From positions 27,074,760-27,138,759 of the forward strand of contig OX344762.1 of assembly GCA_947034895.1 (NCBI GenBank): DNA of 64,000 bases, written 5' to 3'. The number at the start of each line of letters is the position of its first letter. Position 1 is the stretch's first letter. The notes under the pieces were generated by a model. It searched no databases. It was not told the origin of the DNA and saw only the letters and a program-made list of their open reading frames with translations. Source of the DNA: Rhytidiadelphus loreus (taxonomy: Eukaryota > Streptophyta > Bryopsida > Hypnales > Hylocomiaceae). This document shows positions 36,049 to 48,477 of the stretch, one piece after another. A program made the translations under genes and the position numbers.

Positions 36049-38615
36049 ATGGTGAAGGCGGTGAGAATCTTCGAAGTGGGTGGAACCGACGTGAGTATAC
36101 ATGCATCTCTTTCCTGCATTTCGAATTTCTCAAGGAAGAAAACACACTTTCAGAGAGACTTCAATTTGAGCATTGCGGGAAGGATCAAGTTATGCGAGAT
36201 TGTAAGTAGTTTTGGGGATTTGGGGATTTGGGGTTTGCCATAGCTCGATTTCTGAAGGTTTTTTTTACCTTGTGATGACAGAAATTGAAATTTGAGGATG
36301 TGGAGGTTGGGAAGCCTGGCCCTGGACAAGCCAGGGTGAAGCATACCGCAATTGGCTTGAACATGATCGATACCACCTTTAGAAAAGGCGTGTACAAAAC
36401 GGAGCTCCCCTTTATTCCAGGTATTTGCATTGATCTCGTATCCCAGGATCTTGATTCTGTCGAATTTGTGTATTTCGCATTTCTTTCTTTTGTGATCATT
36501 CGGTAATGACATTGACAATGGGAGATATCATATCCACACAGGCATGGAGGCCGCTGGCGTTGTGGAAGAAGTGGCGTCGGATGTTACAGAAGTTCGTGTT
36601 GGAGACAGGGTTTGCTATGCAGGTATAACATCGACCTCTCTCTCTCAACGTCTTCAACACGGAGTTTGGGAAGCTCAATTTTGCTGCAATTGTGACCCTT
36701 GTTTTTCCTTTTTCATCTCTTTGTAATGATAATCCTCGACGTTTCTGCGCTAATGGAATCTATCATTTAAGTGACGCTTGGTCTAATTCAACCACCTGAG
36801 CGAGGATATGGGCTGCAAAAGTAAGATTAAAGTGTCTGCAAATGAAAGAGAATCATATTGCAAGTCGTTTTGGGATTACTTTCGACACTCCGACAATGTT
36901 CTCTGGATTTCCAAAGTTGAAATGACAAGAATCCTAATGTGGACACTAGAGTACCGCTAAATTGGACGACCTTGACTCACGAAATGTTTCGATTCCTATT
37001 GGATCTGCACATTTGCATTGGGTACTTTTGAAGCTTATGACGATTTTAGAGACTTTGCACTTTCCTTGTAATGCGAAAGTGGTTATCACGTCTTGGATTT
37101 TGTCTCGTTTGGGGTCACCTACCTTAGGATCAGAGACTTCAAAGCTGATTACACATCCATGCGTACAGGTTCGCTCGGCGCCTATTCCGAAGAGAGGTTA
37201 ATAGCGTCTGCGAAACTAGTGAAGATACCTGACGAAGTGGACGATGTCACTGCCGCTGCCATCTTTTTGAAAGGAATGACAACTCAAGTTTTACTCCGCA
37301 AAGTTTTTAAGGTCTCTTGAACTTGTGCCTCTCTGCGTTTATGAAATCGGAATTTTCACCTCTCTGCGTAAACACTATTTTTTACCTCATCAGTATCATA
37401 TCTATGATTTCTCTAGGGGTTTGGAGAGCTTAATGTGAAAGGTCTGAATGGGCCTTCTTGTTGCATTATTAGCATTATCTTGGTGTTAATTCTTGAGAAT
37501 GGATGTCATCAGGTTGAAAAGGGGCAAACAATTCTTGTTCACGCAGCCGCTGGTGGAATGGGTTCGCTGATGGTGCAGTGGGCCAGCAGCCTAGGTGCAA
37601 CTGTCATTGGGTGTGTATCTACGGAGGAGAAAGCGAAGAAGGCCAAAGCGGACGGTGCACATCACGTAATTTTGTACTCTGACAAGAATCTTGTGCAGAG
37701 AGTGAAGGAGATTACCAATGAAGCCGGTGTTTCGGTAGTCTACGACTCGGTCGGCAAAGATACTTTTCAGGTGAAACCATTTGACTGGAAAATTACTTGT
37801 TTCCCATTTCTTTCAATTCGGATTTTTTCAACCCCTTCGGAGACTGGACTTCTGTTGATGTCATCAAGGTTGAGTTTCAGTGACAGTGTTCAGATACATC
37901 TGGCTTGGAGAGCCTTTTACAAGAAGTGATTTGCTGCTATGTGACCAATCTGTTTGTCCTAGATGTGCATAGTGTTCTTGATGAGTTGTTTGTGAAGAAG
38001 AATCTTGCTTCCTTTTGGACACGATGTTAAGCTCCTTACAGTCCTTGCAAAGTCATGTGCTCAATTGTTTAGATTCTTTCTAGCTCCATGTGATAGAACT
38101 TCTCTTCACCGATTCGCTTCGTTTTTAAATTTGAGTCTATGTCAGTGGAAATGGATGAGTGATCCCAACTTGTCTCGAATGAGATGTTGGATAGGCTGTG
38201 TTCATTGGATAATTTCTTATGATTTCCAATTCAGCTGTGTACAGATTCCATTGTTTTCTCCTGTCTAACTGAGTGTCTCATTCAACATGTTCAGGATTCA
38301 TTGGATTGTTTGGCTAACCGAGGAATGCTTGTATCGTTTGGGCAAGCTTCTGGAGCTCCTGAACCTATCGCTCTATCTTCCTTAGCTGCGAAAGCCTTAT
38401 ATCTCACCAGACCTTCAGTGATGCACTACACCGTGACACGAGAGGAGCTGGAAGAGGTCTCCAGTGACTTATTTGCAAATATTGCAAACGGAGTGCTCAA
38501 AATCCGCTTGCACGGAACCTATCCACTTTCTCAGGTCGCCAAAGCGCAAGACGATCTTGAAGGGCGTAAAACAACAGGATCCACGGTTTTCATACCTGAT
38601 GCTTTGTTTAAGTGA
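36049..38615 (+). CDS. NAD(P)H:quinone oxidoreductase, zeta-crystallin type (MDR family)
   Basis: A medium-chain dehydrogenase/reductase without zinc ligands, expected to reduce quinones or enones with NADPH in the cytosol or plastid. Exons: 36049-36090, 36282-36420, 36542-36622, 37169-37311, 37513-37770, 38295-38615. Phases close, giving 327 residues, the typical length. The N-terminal GroES-like fold shows FEDVEVGKPGPGQARVKHTA, IDTTFRKGVY, LPFIPGMEAAGVVEEVASDV and GDRVCYAG. The linker has LGAYSEERLI and AAIFLKGMTTQVLLRKVF. The Rossmann fold shows ILVHAAAGGMGSLMVQWA (the AxxGxxG cofactor loop) and GATVIGCVSTEEKAKKAK, and the family's substrate-domain end includes LFANIANGVLKI and QDDLEGRKTTGS. 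No transit peptide is obvious; the start at MVKAVRIFEVGG is standard. The introns carry no recognisable insertions. Confidence 0.93.
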
Positions 38616-39741
38616 TCTGAAGCGTTGATGGGCAGACATTTTGTGCCACTGGAGCCCTTTTGAGCCCGTGTCAATTCTCCATGCTGTTTCAAGGAGGATT
38701 CATGAACATGAAGATGTTTTTTCTTGAGGAAGGCCTCTCCGACCTTGATATTGTAGGCGTGGTAGGCAGACAAAAGGGGAATTCCTGTCCTTGTGTAATG
38801 CAGAGTCAAAGGGAGTCAAAGGGAGAAAGCCTTTGAATTCAAGTGAGTATGAGTTCATTAACTTTGTTACAAGGCAGCAATGTTAATGCTGAGTTCTGTT
38901 CAGAGGAGCTCTCCATGTCCGGGAATCGAGATTTTGTTCTCTTTGTCAGTTTGTGTAAACTTGACCACTTGACTTGGAGAGATTTTTGAAAAAATTAATT
39001 CTAAGTCCTTTCAATTATCTATCAATCCCAGGATTTTAAAATGTTTATGTTATGGAGTATATTTTTCTGTTGTTTAGAAATTTTTGAGTTAGAAAGTATA
39101 TTATTTCCGAAAGCTTCCAAAGAGCAGTAACTATAACCATTAAACGTCCAGAGTCTTCTCCCAAATTGATGATTTGGGAAAAATCATTAAGAAGTACTAT
39201 TTGGAAGAATATTTTGGAATTGATTCATGAATGAAAGTTATGGATTTTGGATTCAGATCCCATCCGAGATCCCATCCGTACGGTTAGATTCATCAATGAT
39301 ATCATCAATTTTTTTTTATAAATTTTGAAAGGGAAATTTGAAAATTCCTTCTAAATTTGATTGCAAATAAATATTATCATTTTTTGAGTAAAATTTGTTG
39401 GAATGGATTTGAAATGAGGTTGTCTTTGTGTGATGATTTTTTCAAATTTTTGTGTTCTTGAAATCTATGACCTCGTTTTTGCAAATCTGGTTTTGAACTA
39501 GAGTCAATGCAATTTTGCTTGGTCAACCACTTGACATACTTCTACATTTGTAATTTAGAAAAATACGTACTCTATGAAAACAAAATCCAACTATTAGATA
39601 GGACAACAACTTGATAAAATATCTTCACAAATTAAGATGACTTTCATCCAAGGAGTAATGAGGATGAAACTTGAGTTTCAATCTATAAGTCATCCAAAAA
39701 TTGGGTGTTGGAGCACTTCAAGGTTAAAAGTTACAACACAT

Positions 39742-39982
39742 TGTCAATTTCGTTAAAATGGCGGTATTCTGCACGCCATTTTAATGGAATATCTTCTACA
39801 CAAGAGTATATGTGTGTTGCGATAGGGTCATACATGTGCCAATTTTATGCCTAGCACATTCAAATCACTTCTAGTTCTCACATTTCCATTCCCCTCGGAC
39901 AATCTTTCCATTGTTTTCATTCTTTCAGTGGTTTCATTTTTTGCCATTTTAATGGAATACCGCCATTTGAACGAAATTGACC
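39742..39982. mobile_element. 241-bp TIR element (MITE), copy 1
   Basis: Termini GTCAATTTCGTTAAAATGGCGGTATTC (39743-39769, read in two parts: GTCAATTTCGTTAAAATGG and CGGTATTC) and the complement of 39954-39982 differ at about one position. The inside is non-coding, with a second inverted CCATTTTAATGGAAT motif near each end. A related element is at 55244-55564. Confidence 0.7.
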
Positions 39983-42900
39983 ATACACCTAAATGTGTAT
40001 GAACAAACAATTTAGCATGGTTTCCATTATTATATTGAAAGAGCTTTTGTAAGGTCTTGAAGGTAGTCAAAAGGGGATTCTAGATTATCTTAAATTGTAT
40101 TTTTTAGACATTGGATGAATAACCTATGAATTTTCAAAATATTGAAAATAGGTATTTCTAAAATTGACCTTAGGCTCTTATGAATAGAGGGAGTACATTT
40201 TAGGCAAGTATTTGTAGGGGTTACATTTTAGAAAACTAGGTATTGTTGTCTTACAACAATAAAAGATTTTGAAGTTTTGACCTATTTTATAAATTGGAAT
40301 ATCCCCCAATGATATGCAATAATTGCTTGTATTGAGAAGATGTCAAATTTGTATGCATTGAATGTGGAAGAGGTTGTATACTAAAGGTGGAGGCTGGCAA
40401 CAATTTGATTAGCTATCTCATTTGATTGATTTCAATTGCTTGTAAAAAGATTAACTTTGGAAAGATTAACCCTAAGGCCCAAAATGGTTGATGGATGACT
40501 TTCAAGATTATTTTTGTAGAAATGAAAAATGCATCTTTGGTCCATAAATTTGTATATTTTGGCAAAGTGCCTTAGGTGATAGCAACCCTTTTTCTTTTTG
40601 GCACCATGGGACCAAATTGGACCATAAAAAATAATCCAGATTGGACCCTTTTTCCATGGGACCAGATTGGACCCTTTTTCTTTTCAAAATAAATTTCTAC
40701 TTTTCGCCAAATAAAATTAATCTTTTTATGCCAAAATTTTCCCATTTGAATAAATTTGTGGATGAATATGATTGAAAAGTGGTGTTAGGTTTAAAAGATG
40801 GATGAATGCAAAAATACAATGCTTCATCAAATTTTAAGTAATCGCCATTCTGGCACTTTTTCAAAAAGTAGAAAAAAAGGGCTAGGTGAAAGGTCTTGTC
40901 CAGGTTAGACAATTAAGTGCCTCAGAAATTATCAAACAAAGTTGTGCAAGACAAGGGGCTCATGTAAAGTCTAAAAATAGTTTAAATGACTTGAATATGG
41001 TATCATGACTTATTGTTAAGATAGCCAAGCCAATCTATATCCATTATATTGTTGCATATGTTTATGCACATGTTTAGGCCTAGTTTATGCTTAAGGCCAG
41101 ATTGAAGCTAGGCTGGCCCAAAATCTTCAAGTTTGAACTGATACAATCACTTAATTTTTCCAAATTCAACCCAAGGGCTTTATATTAGGACAAGGTTAGA
41201 ACTACAATTCATCCAACGTGTCACTTTAGGTGACATAGTTTTGGTGCCAAACCTTTCGGCCCTAGAGAATTAATCAAGACAAGTTTTGGTTGGTTCAAAC
41301 TCCCATCTAGGGCTCGATTGGGTTCCTCCGTTGGATTGTGCAAATCTCCACCATCTATTGATGCAAGGTCTTTTGTTTTCTTTTTTGGTAAATTCTTATT
41401 AATTTCCTTCTTTCTATGATTGGTGAATTTTTGGAGCATTGTTGTTCACAAAATAAGCTCTCTCTTTTATTTTCAAAGTAGAAAAAATAGGAATAGAAAA
41501 GAAAAGGTGTGTATTTTTTTTTTAAATTGACTATTAAAAAATTTCAAAAGCATATGATTAGAAATTGGGCCTCAGAATTGGACCTCAATACTTTACAATT
41601 ACTGGGGCTAGAGTGTTGAATTTGGTCTGAATTGAGTTAGCCTTCCATCCAATTTTAGGGCTAATATAAACCGGGCCATAGACTTTAGTAGGTTGAACAT
41701 GTATTGAACACTGACACATAGTAGTTTATCCAAAAAGGATTGTAGTGTTTGAGGTTCAAAGTGCTTTAAAATACTTATACGCAAAGCAAGGTCAAGTGTT
41801 CATTTGCTTTTATTTTTTAACAAATTCAATTGTAAAATCCTTTAGTTGACTTATTTAATTACAACCTTCCCAAATTTGAGAGTGATGATCTCCATCCATG
41901 TGTCTAAAGTTCAAAAAATAGTTTTTTCTAGCCTTTCTTGAAAATAAGTTTTTCTCTTTCAACATTTTAAGGAAAAAATAGTTATGTCTTACAATTTGAG
42001 CGTTTTAGTTTGTATGTTGGAAAACATGTAATACAAAAGGGGAAAAGATTTAAATAAAAAGATTTAAATATTCCTCTTTGAGAAATTATAAAATGGAAGT
42101 CAGTACTTGATGAAATAAATATCTATATCGCTAATAACTTTGACAGGAAATTTGAGGATTGTAAATACCAATGGTGTAAATGTTTTTGTGAACAAAATAT
42201 ATCATGTTGTTTTGCTTTGTTTGAAAATTTTCAAAAATGAGTTCAAAAAGACAACTTTGTATGTTTTTTCTACCTTCATTGCTTACAAAGTACAACTCAT
42301 TACTCTCAAATCATTACTTGGAATTAAATGGTTCAAATGTTTTGATTAGGTATCAATTTCTTCACTAAAATTAAATTTATTAGTCTTTTTTAGAATTTAT
42401 ATTAGCTACCCTCTTTAACATTGAAATTGAAAAATTCTTACAACCTCGTTTACAACTTTTGCAAAATTTATCAAAATGACATGAAAAAAGTGTTAGCATC
42501 CATCCAATAAACATTTTATGCAAAAATCCAAATCATGAAGTCCATAGAGCCTTCCCAAGTTTCAAAAAATCCAAAGTGGGCTCATTAGTTCTTTAAGGGA
42601 TAAAAGTGCCACCTTGAACATATGACATAGAAGAAAAAAGTTGAAATAAAAATACAGTGAGTTAAAAATAAATTATTCTTGAACTTCAAGGCATAGATCA
42701 ATTACTTCCTATAAATCAAGTCTTTTTAATGTTCAAAATCTTGAATTCAAATTGTATAAAGAATTATTTTGTGACAATGACACTATAGAAAGATCCCAAA
42801 CTTCCTAATTCAAGAATGTTGTACACTTTGATTAATGCATTGGAGATAAAATAAAAATGAAAGATGATAAAATGAAAGAGTGTTATAGTGTACTTAGCAT

Positions 42901-45065
42901 AGATTGATTCCTTCTAAACACTTATATATAATAGGTAAAGTGTTCCTTTAATTAGGATATAAAAATAAAAGTTGAATACTAAAAATTAAATTATTATAAT
43001 TAAGCATTTATACCTATGCATGAGCCATAAACATTAAAAAATAAAAACAACTATAAGAATTGTGTGACTATGAGGCTTTGTTTACTTCAACTAAATCTTG
43101 ACTACATTGTGCAATGTAAATGCGATTGTAGATAGGATTTGGAAACTCAGATTGAGCATACAAGAGTCAATGCAATAGTCTTTGTTCAAAGGACACAAAC
43201 AATAAAAAAATAAATGTAAAAACATTGACAAATGAGCTAAGGGAAGTGAGGTGGAAAAGTGAGCATGGAAAGTAAGGTGGGCCCCCTAAAAAAATGACAT
43301 TTTTTGTTATCGTGCCAAGTTGCTATTATTGTACTAGTCAATTTTTCATATTTTCTTGTTGGCAAAATTGTTTCTTCCACATAGGTACATATTGATTTGG
43401 GGGGGTGTATTGTACACAAAGTGATGGTGGTGATTTTAGGTTAATGACACATTTGGGGATACCTTATATGTTATATGGAGACATGGACACGTGGCAGGAA
43501 AGTCTTCTGCACTGCACCAGTGATTGTCAATCATCCATATCAATTTTCATGCTCCTTCAGATTGCATTTTAGAATTTTGGATTTTAAAAATTGAATTACA
43601 AGAGAAGTTTGAACTAGGGAGAGATTTCAAGGGGAACCATCTCAGCATCCCCTTCCCCTACCATACTCTTCGATATGTAATATATTTACACTCAATCATA
43701 ATCATAATCAACATTGCCCAAAATACAACATGTACATTTAGACTGAAAAGTGTCATTGGACTTAAAACCAATGTTTAGGGAGGACCAATTAGTTCATTGT
43801 TAGCTAGTGGAATTGGGAAAATTCTGTTTGCAATTTGAAAACATTGAAGAAAACCTCATAGAAGAATCTATAAAAGTTCTACTTGGAATAAAAAATTGAA
43901 AAAAAACACCCAAATTGGTACTTGAAAAAATAGAGAAAACCCACGTGCCCATGAACGTCAATGGCTCTGTCTCACTCGTCAAACCTCATGATCTCCAAGG
44001 ACACGGATCCTTTTGTGAATCGCCCTTTGGATTCTGGACAATCATGTCCATGGTGAGAGATAGGAGATCCAGCGGTTACTTTGTGCATCACGATTGCATT
44101 TTGAGCACAAAAATTTCTCCACTTTCATGACTGCAATCCACTTTGCCAATGAGTCTGCTATGGTTGCGCTAGGGTTAACCTGTTGATAATTATTCAATAT
44201 ACCACCGGGAATTTCTTGGTTTGTGTCTTATATAATCCTATTGCAGAGTTTACAAAACCAAGAATTATTCAAGGAGAGGTTGTGTCCCCAAGACTTACAA
44301 TGTGTAGACAATTTAATACAATGAATGATATATGATCGAATATTGAGTAAACTTTGTCAAGAATTGAGAATTCTAACATGAAAGATTGAAGCAAATCGAA
44401 AAGAGGTGGTAAGGAGTGATATTAAACACCCTCTATAATGTCGGTCACACTAGATTGAGCGTAAATAAAAGCTCGTAACAAAAGGAAAGCGATACAATGC
44501 AACATTTTATTTCTTTTTGAATTGAGTGATATCATTGGAGGTAACCTTGGAGGTAAGGTAGAACTGTCCATTACTGTCGTTCATCCAATTCTTAGACTTA
44601 GGGAATCGTCCCATTTGCGTCAGTCACCCACCCATTACCATAATCTTACCAACCTATAATCATAACGGCAATGCACTTGGAAAGTGGACAGTCACGTCGG
44701 CCCATGCTTTAGCAAAGATTTGCCCATAGTTCAACAAGGGTCTAATCATATGCTTTAACATTTCACCTTTGAAAAATCACAGAAAATTCACTTCTTGTTA
44801 GAATGTCTTCATTCTTTTTCAATCTCTAGAAGAATGTGAGAGCTTAGAAATAACTTCTCCAAAGTGCCTAGTTAGCAAATCTATATGGTAATGGGCAGTT
44901 CTACCTTATACCTATGCATTGGTAGAAACACAGAGTTCAATTGAAAGAACTTTCAATTCCAATACCCTCTTTCTTAATGAAACCATTCAAAGTTGTAAAC
45001 CAATAACTAATTGGCATGCTGCAAACTTGACTCATGTCCAACACTGGTTGGAACCTCCTTTCGCA

Positions 45066-45177
45066 GAAAATCAATGAAAATTTGACTAGTCTAATAATAG
45101 TAACTAGACACAGTAGCAAAAATGCCAACAAAAAAAATCAGTGAAAATTTGACCAGTCTAATAATAGTAGTAACTAG
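45066..45177. repeat. ~45-bp direct duplication
   Basis: AATCAATGAAAATTTGAC, then TAGTCTAATAATAGTAACTAG, occurs at 45066-45107 and again at 45131-45177, with 65-67 bp between starts. Confidence 0.75.
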
Positions 45178-45733
45178 CAAAAAGGGGTCGGTTTTGGGGG
45201 TACCTACTTTATTAGTGTGTTCCTCCTCCTCTCCTTCCTCGTCAAAAGCTGCAATCTCTCCAATCTCGTTGCCAGCAGTGTTCACAGTTTCCCACGAAGA
45301 CCCACAGAATCTGAGGTGGACCCGGAGACAGATCCCAAGTGGAGGCCACGCCATCCTCTCGTCCTCTCGCACACTGCCAAGGCCATGCAACTCCCAGAGG
45401 GCCGGCCCCAGCAGTGGCTTGCACGAATTTCACTTCAGTACCAACGAAGTGAAGGAAGCAACAACGATCCCAAGGAAGCAATGCAGGAAGCAACACTTGC
45501 ACCAGGAATGCCCAATACCACACTAAAGCTTGGGACACACGCTCGAAGAAGAGCACAGAGCACAGGCAGCTAGAGGGAGCCCCTGCCTAGGGTTTCAATG
45601 CTCCCTCGCCATCGCTCTCCTTGGATTCCCCACAAGTGCACTCTCCTTGGATTCCCCCAATTTCGAACATTTTGGAGCGAGTGTTTGGCTAATTTTTGAA
45701 CATTTTTTCAGGGAGAATTGGAGTTTTGAACAT

Positions 45734-45790
45734 TGGGTTGGGTGGTTGGGTGGTTGGGTTGGGTTGGGTTGGGTTGGGGTGGGGTGGGGG
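45734..45790 (+). repeat. (GGGTT)n / G-run tract with G-quadruplex potential
   Basis: The plus strand repeats TTGGG and TTGGGTGG units, then GGGGTGGGGTGGGGGG, with more than four GGG runs separated by 2-3 bases. It lies 210-265 bp upstream of the F-box/kelch start codon, so it would fall in the promoter or the 5' UTR of the sense transcript. Confidence 0.75.
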
Positions 45791-45999
45791 GACGATTGGG
45801 GTTTTGTGCTTTTTTGTGGAATTGTTGGCCTACTGTTGAAGAGGACTTGCGTGATGGAGACGCGATGGGGCGGAGGTTCGGCATGTATCTTAGTTGGGTG
45901 AATTCAGGGATGAGGAGGGAATTGGGGGAATGCGGAATGATTAGGGTTTGCGATTGGTTTTTGAGGTTTGCGGTTTGAGGTTTGGAAGCGCTCACGGCG

Positions 46000-48477
46000 A
46001 TGGTGATGCTGGGGTTGAGCGAAGGCGGAGGTTCGGAAGGTGCGAGTTCCAGTTCCGAGATGCCGAACAAGTTGTGGAATGCCTTCGGCGAAGACGGCGA
46101 GTGTATTATTCCGGGCTTGCCGAACGACTTAGCCTGTCTGTGCCTTGCCGGTCTCCCTTTGTGTCAGCACAGTTCCTTCAAAGTCGTTTGCAAGTCCTGG
46201 AACGCGGTCCTCTCGAGCCGAGGTTTATTCGACATTCGGAACCGTTGGTCGAAACATGAAGAAATCATGTGCCTGTTCCGTGACGACCCGTCCATCACGC
46301 AAGGGGAGCTTTTCGACCCCCGGTCGCAACTCTGGAGTCTCCTCCCTCCCATGCCCTCGGAGGCTTTCACTTACGGGCTCACCAATTTCGAGTGTGTCTC
46401 CCTGGGAAATTCGCTTCTCATCATAGGCGGATCCCTCTACGACGCAAGAAGCTTCCCCATGGATCGCCCCTTGCCGTCTTCCGCCGTCTACCGCTTCGAC
46501 CCTATGAACTCGCGATGGGACAGACTTACAGATATGCGCACTCCACGAGGAAGCTTCGCCTGTGGAGTTCATGAGAGTTCAGTGATTGTGGCAGGTGGAG
46601 GCTCACGGCATGCGCAATTCGCTGCAGGGGGAAGTCGTCTTTCTTCTGTGGAGAAGTATGATTTGGGAGATGATCGGTGGACTGCATTGGGGAATTTGCA
46701 AAACATTCGAGCTGGTTGTGTAGGGTTTGTTCTTGGGGAGGAGTTTTGGGTTATGGGGGGTTATGGAGGCTCAAGAACGATTGCGGGGATATTGCCTGTG
46801 GACGAGTATTATGCTGATGGGGAGATTCTGAACCTGAAGACTGGGGTGTGGCGGATTTTGAAGCCAATGTGGGAAGAAGGCGAGCGCAGGAGGTTGGGGA
46901 AGGTTGCCGTGCTTTGCAATTCGAAGGGGGAACCGGAGAGTATTTTCATGTTGGACGGCTCTGCTCTTTTCAGGTACTACGCAGTTTTTATTATTATTCA
47001 AGAGTCTGGCTAGTATTTTAGAATTAAGAGTATGGAATTTGAAGTTAGGGAGAATTTTAGGTCGCAATTTGACCGAGAGCTGCCAGAACAAGAAAAACAC
47101 TGGTAGTAAATATCGAGGGGGTTCCGGTTTTCTTGTATGGAGTGTTACTTGCAATTAGGCCATGTGTTTACTTTCATATTCGAAAAGGTGCTAGTATTCA
47201 AAAATCTGGTTACCAATTCAAAATAACACATGGAATCCACTTGAAGTTAGTTATGTAAGATTTTAGGTCTGATAAGAGCCAGAAGATTTAAAAACACGGG
47301 TACTATACATTGAATGGTCTGGTTTTCTTGTGCCATTGCATGCTATAAGTGTTTTTATCCTTCAAGAGGTTTGGATATTCTCTTGTGGAACAATTTGATT
47401 ACAAAATTTAAGCAATTGGATATGATAATATACAATCATTGTAAGGAACAGGCTTTTGTTTTGAGAAAGTTGTCGAGATAATTAGTGTTAGCAAGTGTAC
47501 CATTTAGGGGTGGTCTCAGTTGGTGAAAATGTTTTCTTCGTTGGTCGGCCAACAGTTTCTACTATTGATTTAAGAATACTAATCCAACGTCTTGGTTCTG
47601 ACAGTTCTCATAATAAGGCAAAATCTGCATATTTGGAAAGTTTTTTTTTTTTTTTTGACAGAAATCAAACTGAATTTCATTTGCAAGGGTAAAAAATACA
47701 AGGTCTGCCAGCCACTAGTGGCCTGGCAGGAGAGACACAGGACTAAACATATTTGGAAGGTTGAGATGTATTCTAAACGCCATACAAAACCCCTATTTTT
47801 TATGTTTGTGTTATATGCCAACCCCATAATGAGCTTTGAAATGATAAGTATGGGTTCTTTTTTTGAAAATGTCTCTTGGGGTACAAAGACTTCTGGGATG
47901 CGAAATGTGTACGTCTTACAGCCTGACCTCTTTAATCTGACCGCCTGGGATCCCAAAACAATGACCTTGACGCAGTTTGAATGTTTGACAAGTGTGCTAT
48001 AGTCGATGATGGTATGTCATTTTAGAGATGGTCATACCGGCAATACAATTAGGTCAGAAGACCGAGACGACGTGGTTGCTCATACTGGTGCAGGAGTTTA
48101 GGGTGCAATTGCACACTCGGTTTTTTATTTTTCCAACTTAATGTTAATGTTGAGTATAAATTCGAGACTTGTTGTTTTGCAGATATGGCATTCAAGAGAA
48201 CCGGTGGATCAGAGAAGCACAACTACCAGGTACAGTGCTGGCTGAGGCATCATGCCGACTGGTTCCCTTGGGAGGAGAGTTGTATGTGATCCCTGGGGGC
48301 CCAGTGCTGGATATTGGAGACGGGAAACGGACACCGAAGAAGAAACGAGGATCAATAGTGTTTCAAGTATATAACCCCAAGACTCGTGGTTGGCGTTTCG
48401 TGATGACTCGTCCTCTGCTGGCCAAATCCGCCAGGAATAACTTGTCATGGGGAGGTGTGTGTACATTGAGGTTGTAA
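46000..48477 (+). CDS. F-box/kelch-repeat protein
   Basis: A likely substrate receptor of an SCF ubiquitin ligase. Two exons, 46000-46973 and 48183-48477, join in phase (TTCAG/ATATGG) and give 422 residues. An in-frame stop at 45976-45978 rules out a longer N terminus; the ATG at 46000 is the first available. Residues ~37-85 are the F-box: IPGLPNDLACLCLAGLPL, FKVVCKSWNAVLSS. Kelch-type beta-propeller repeats follow: WSLLPPMP, LLIIGGS, VYRFDPMNSRWDRLTDM, RGSFACGV, VIVAGGG, VEKYDLGDDRWTALGNL, EFWVMGGYGG, LNLKTGVWRIL, then LVPLGGELYVIPGG, VFQVYNPKTRGWRFV after the intron. The overall layout resembles Arabidopsis At1g55270-type proteins. The target is unknown. The 1.2-kb intron carries a retroelement fragment. 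Confidence 0.88.
47641..47755 (-). mobile_element. Truncated LINE-like 3' end in the F-box gene intron
   Basis: A run of 16 T starts the segment; read on the minus strand it is a GC-containing tail (CCACTAGTGGCTGGCAG, then GCAAATGAAATTCAGTTTG) ending in poly-A. That is the form of a 5'-truncated non-LTR retrotransposon inserted antisense to the host gene. Base composition differs from the surrounding intron. No coding domain remains, so a SINE is also possible. Confidence 0.4.

Larger units (their letters stand above)
38616..45999. other. Long spacer and F-box gene leader
   Basis: The 3' UTR of the oxidoreductase is followed by AT-rich sequence without supportable genes. It holds the TIR element 39742-39982, a duplicated GGGACCAnATTGGACC motif near 40610-40680 and the duplication at 45066-45177. 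From ~45180 the sequence becomes GC-rich with short open frames on both strands (for example 45242-45556) that match nothing; this is most likely promoter and leader of the F-box gene. A telo-box-like TTAGGGTTT lies at 45941-45949. Confidence 0.5.

Noticed and set aside
45122..45573. GC-rich open frames on both strands upstream of the F-box gene
   Set aside because: They overlap one another, match nothing and sit where the promoter and leader should be.
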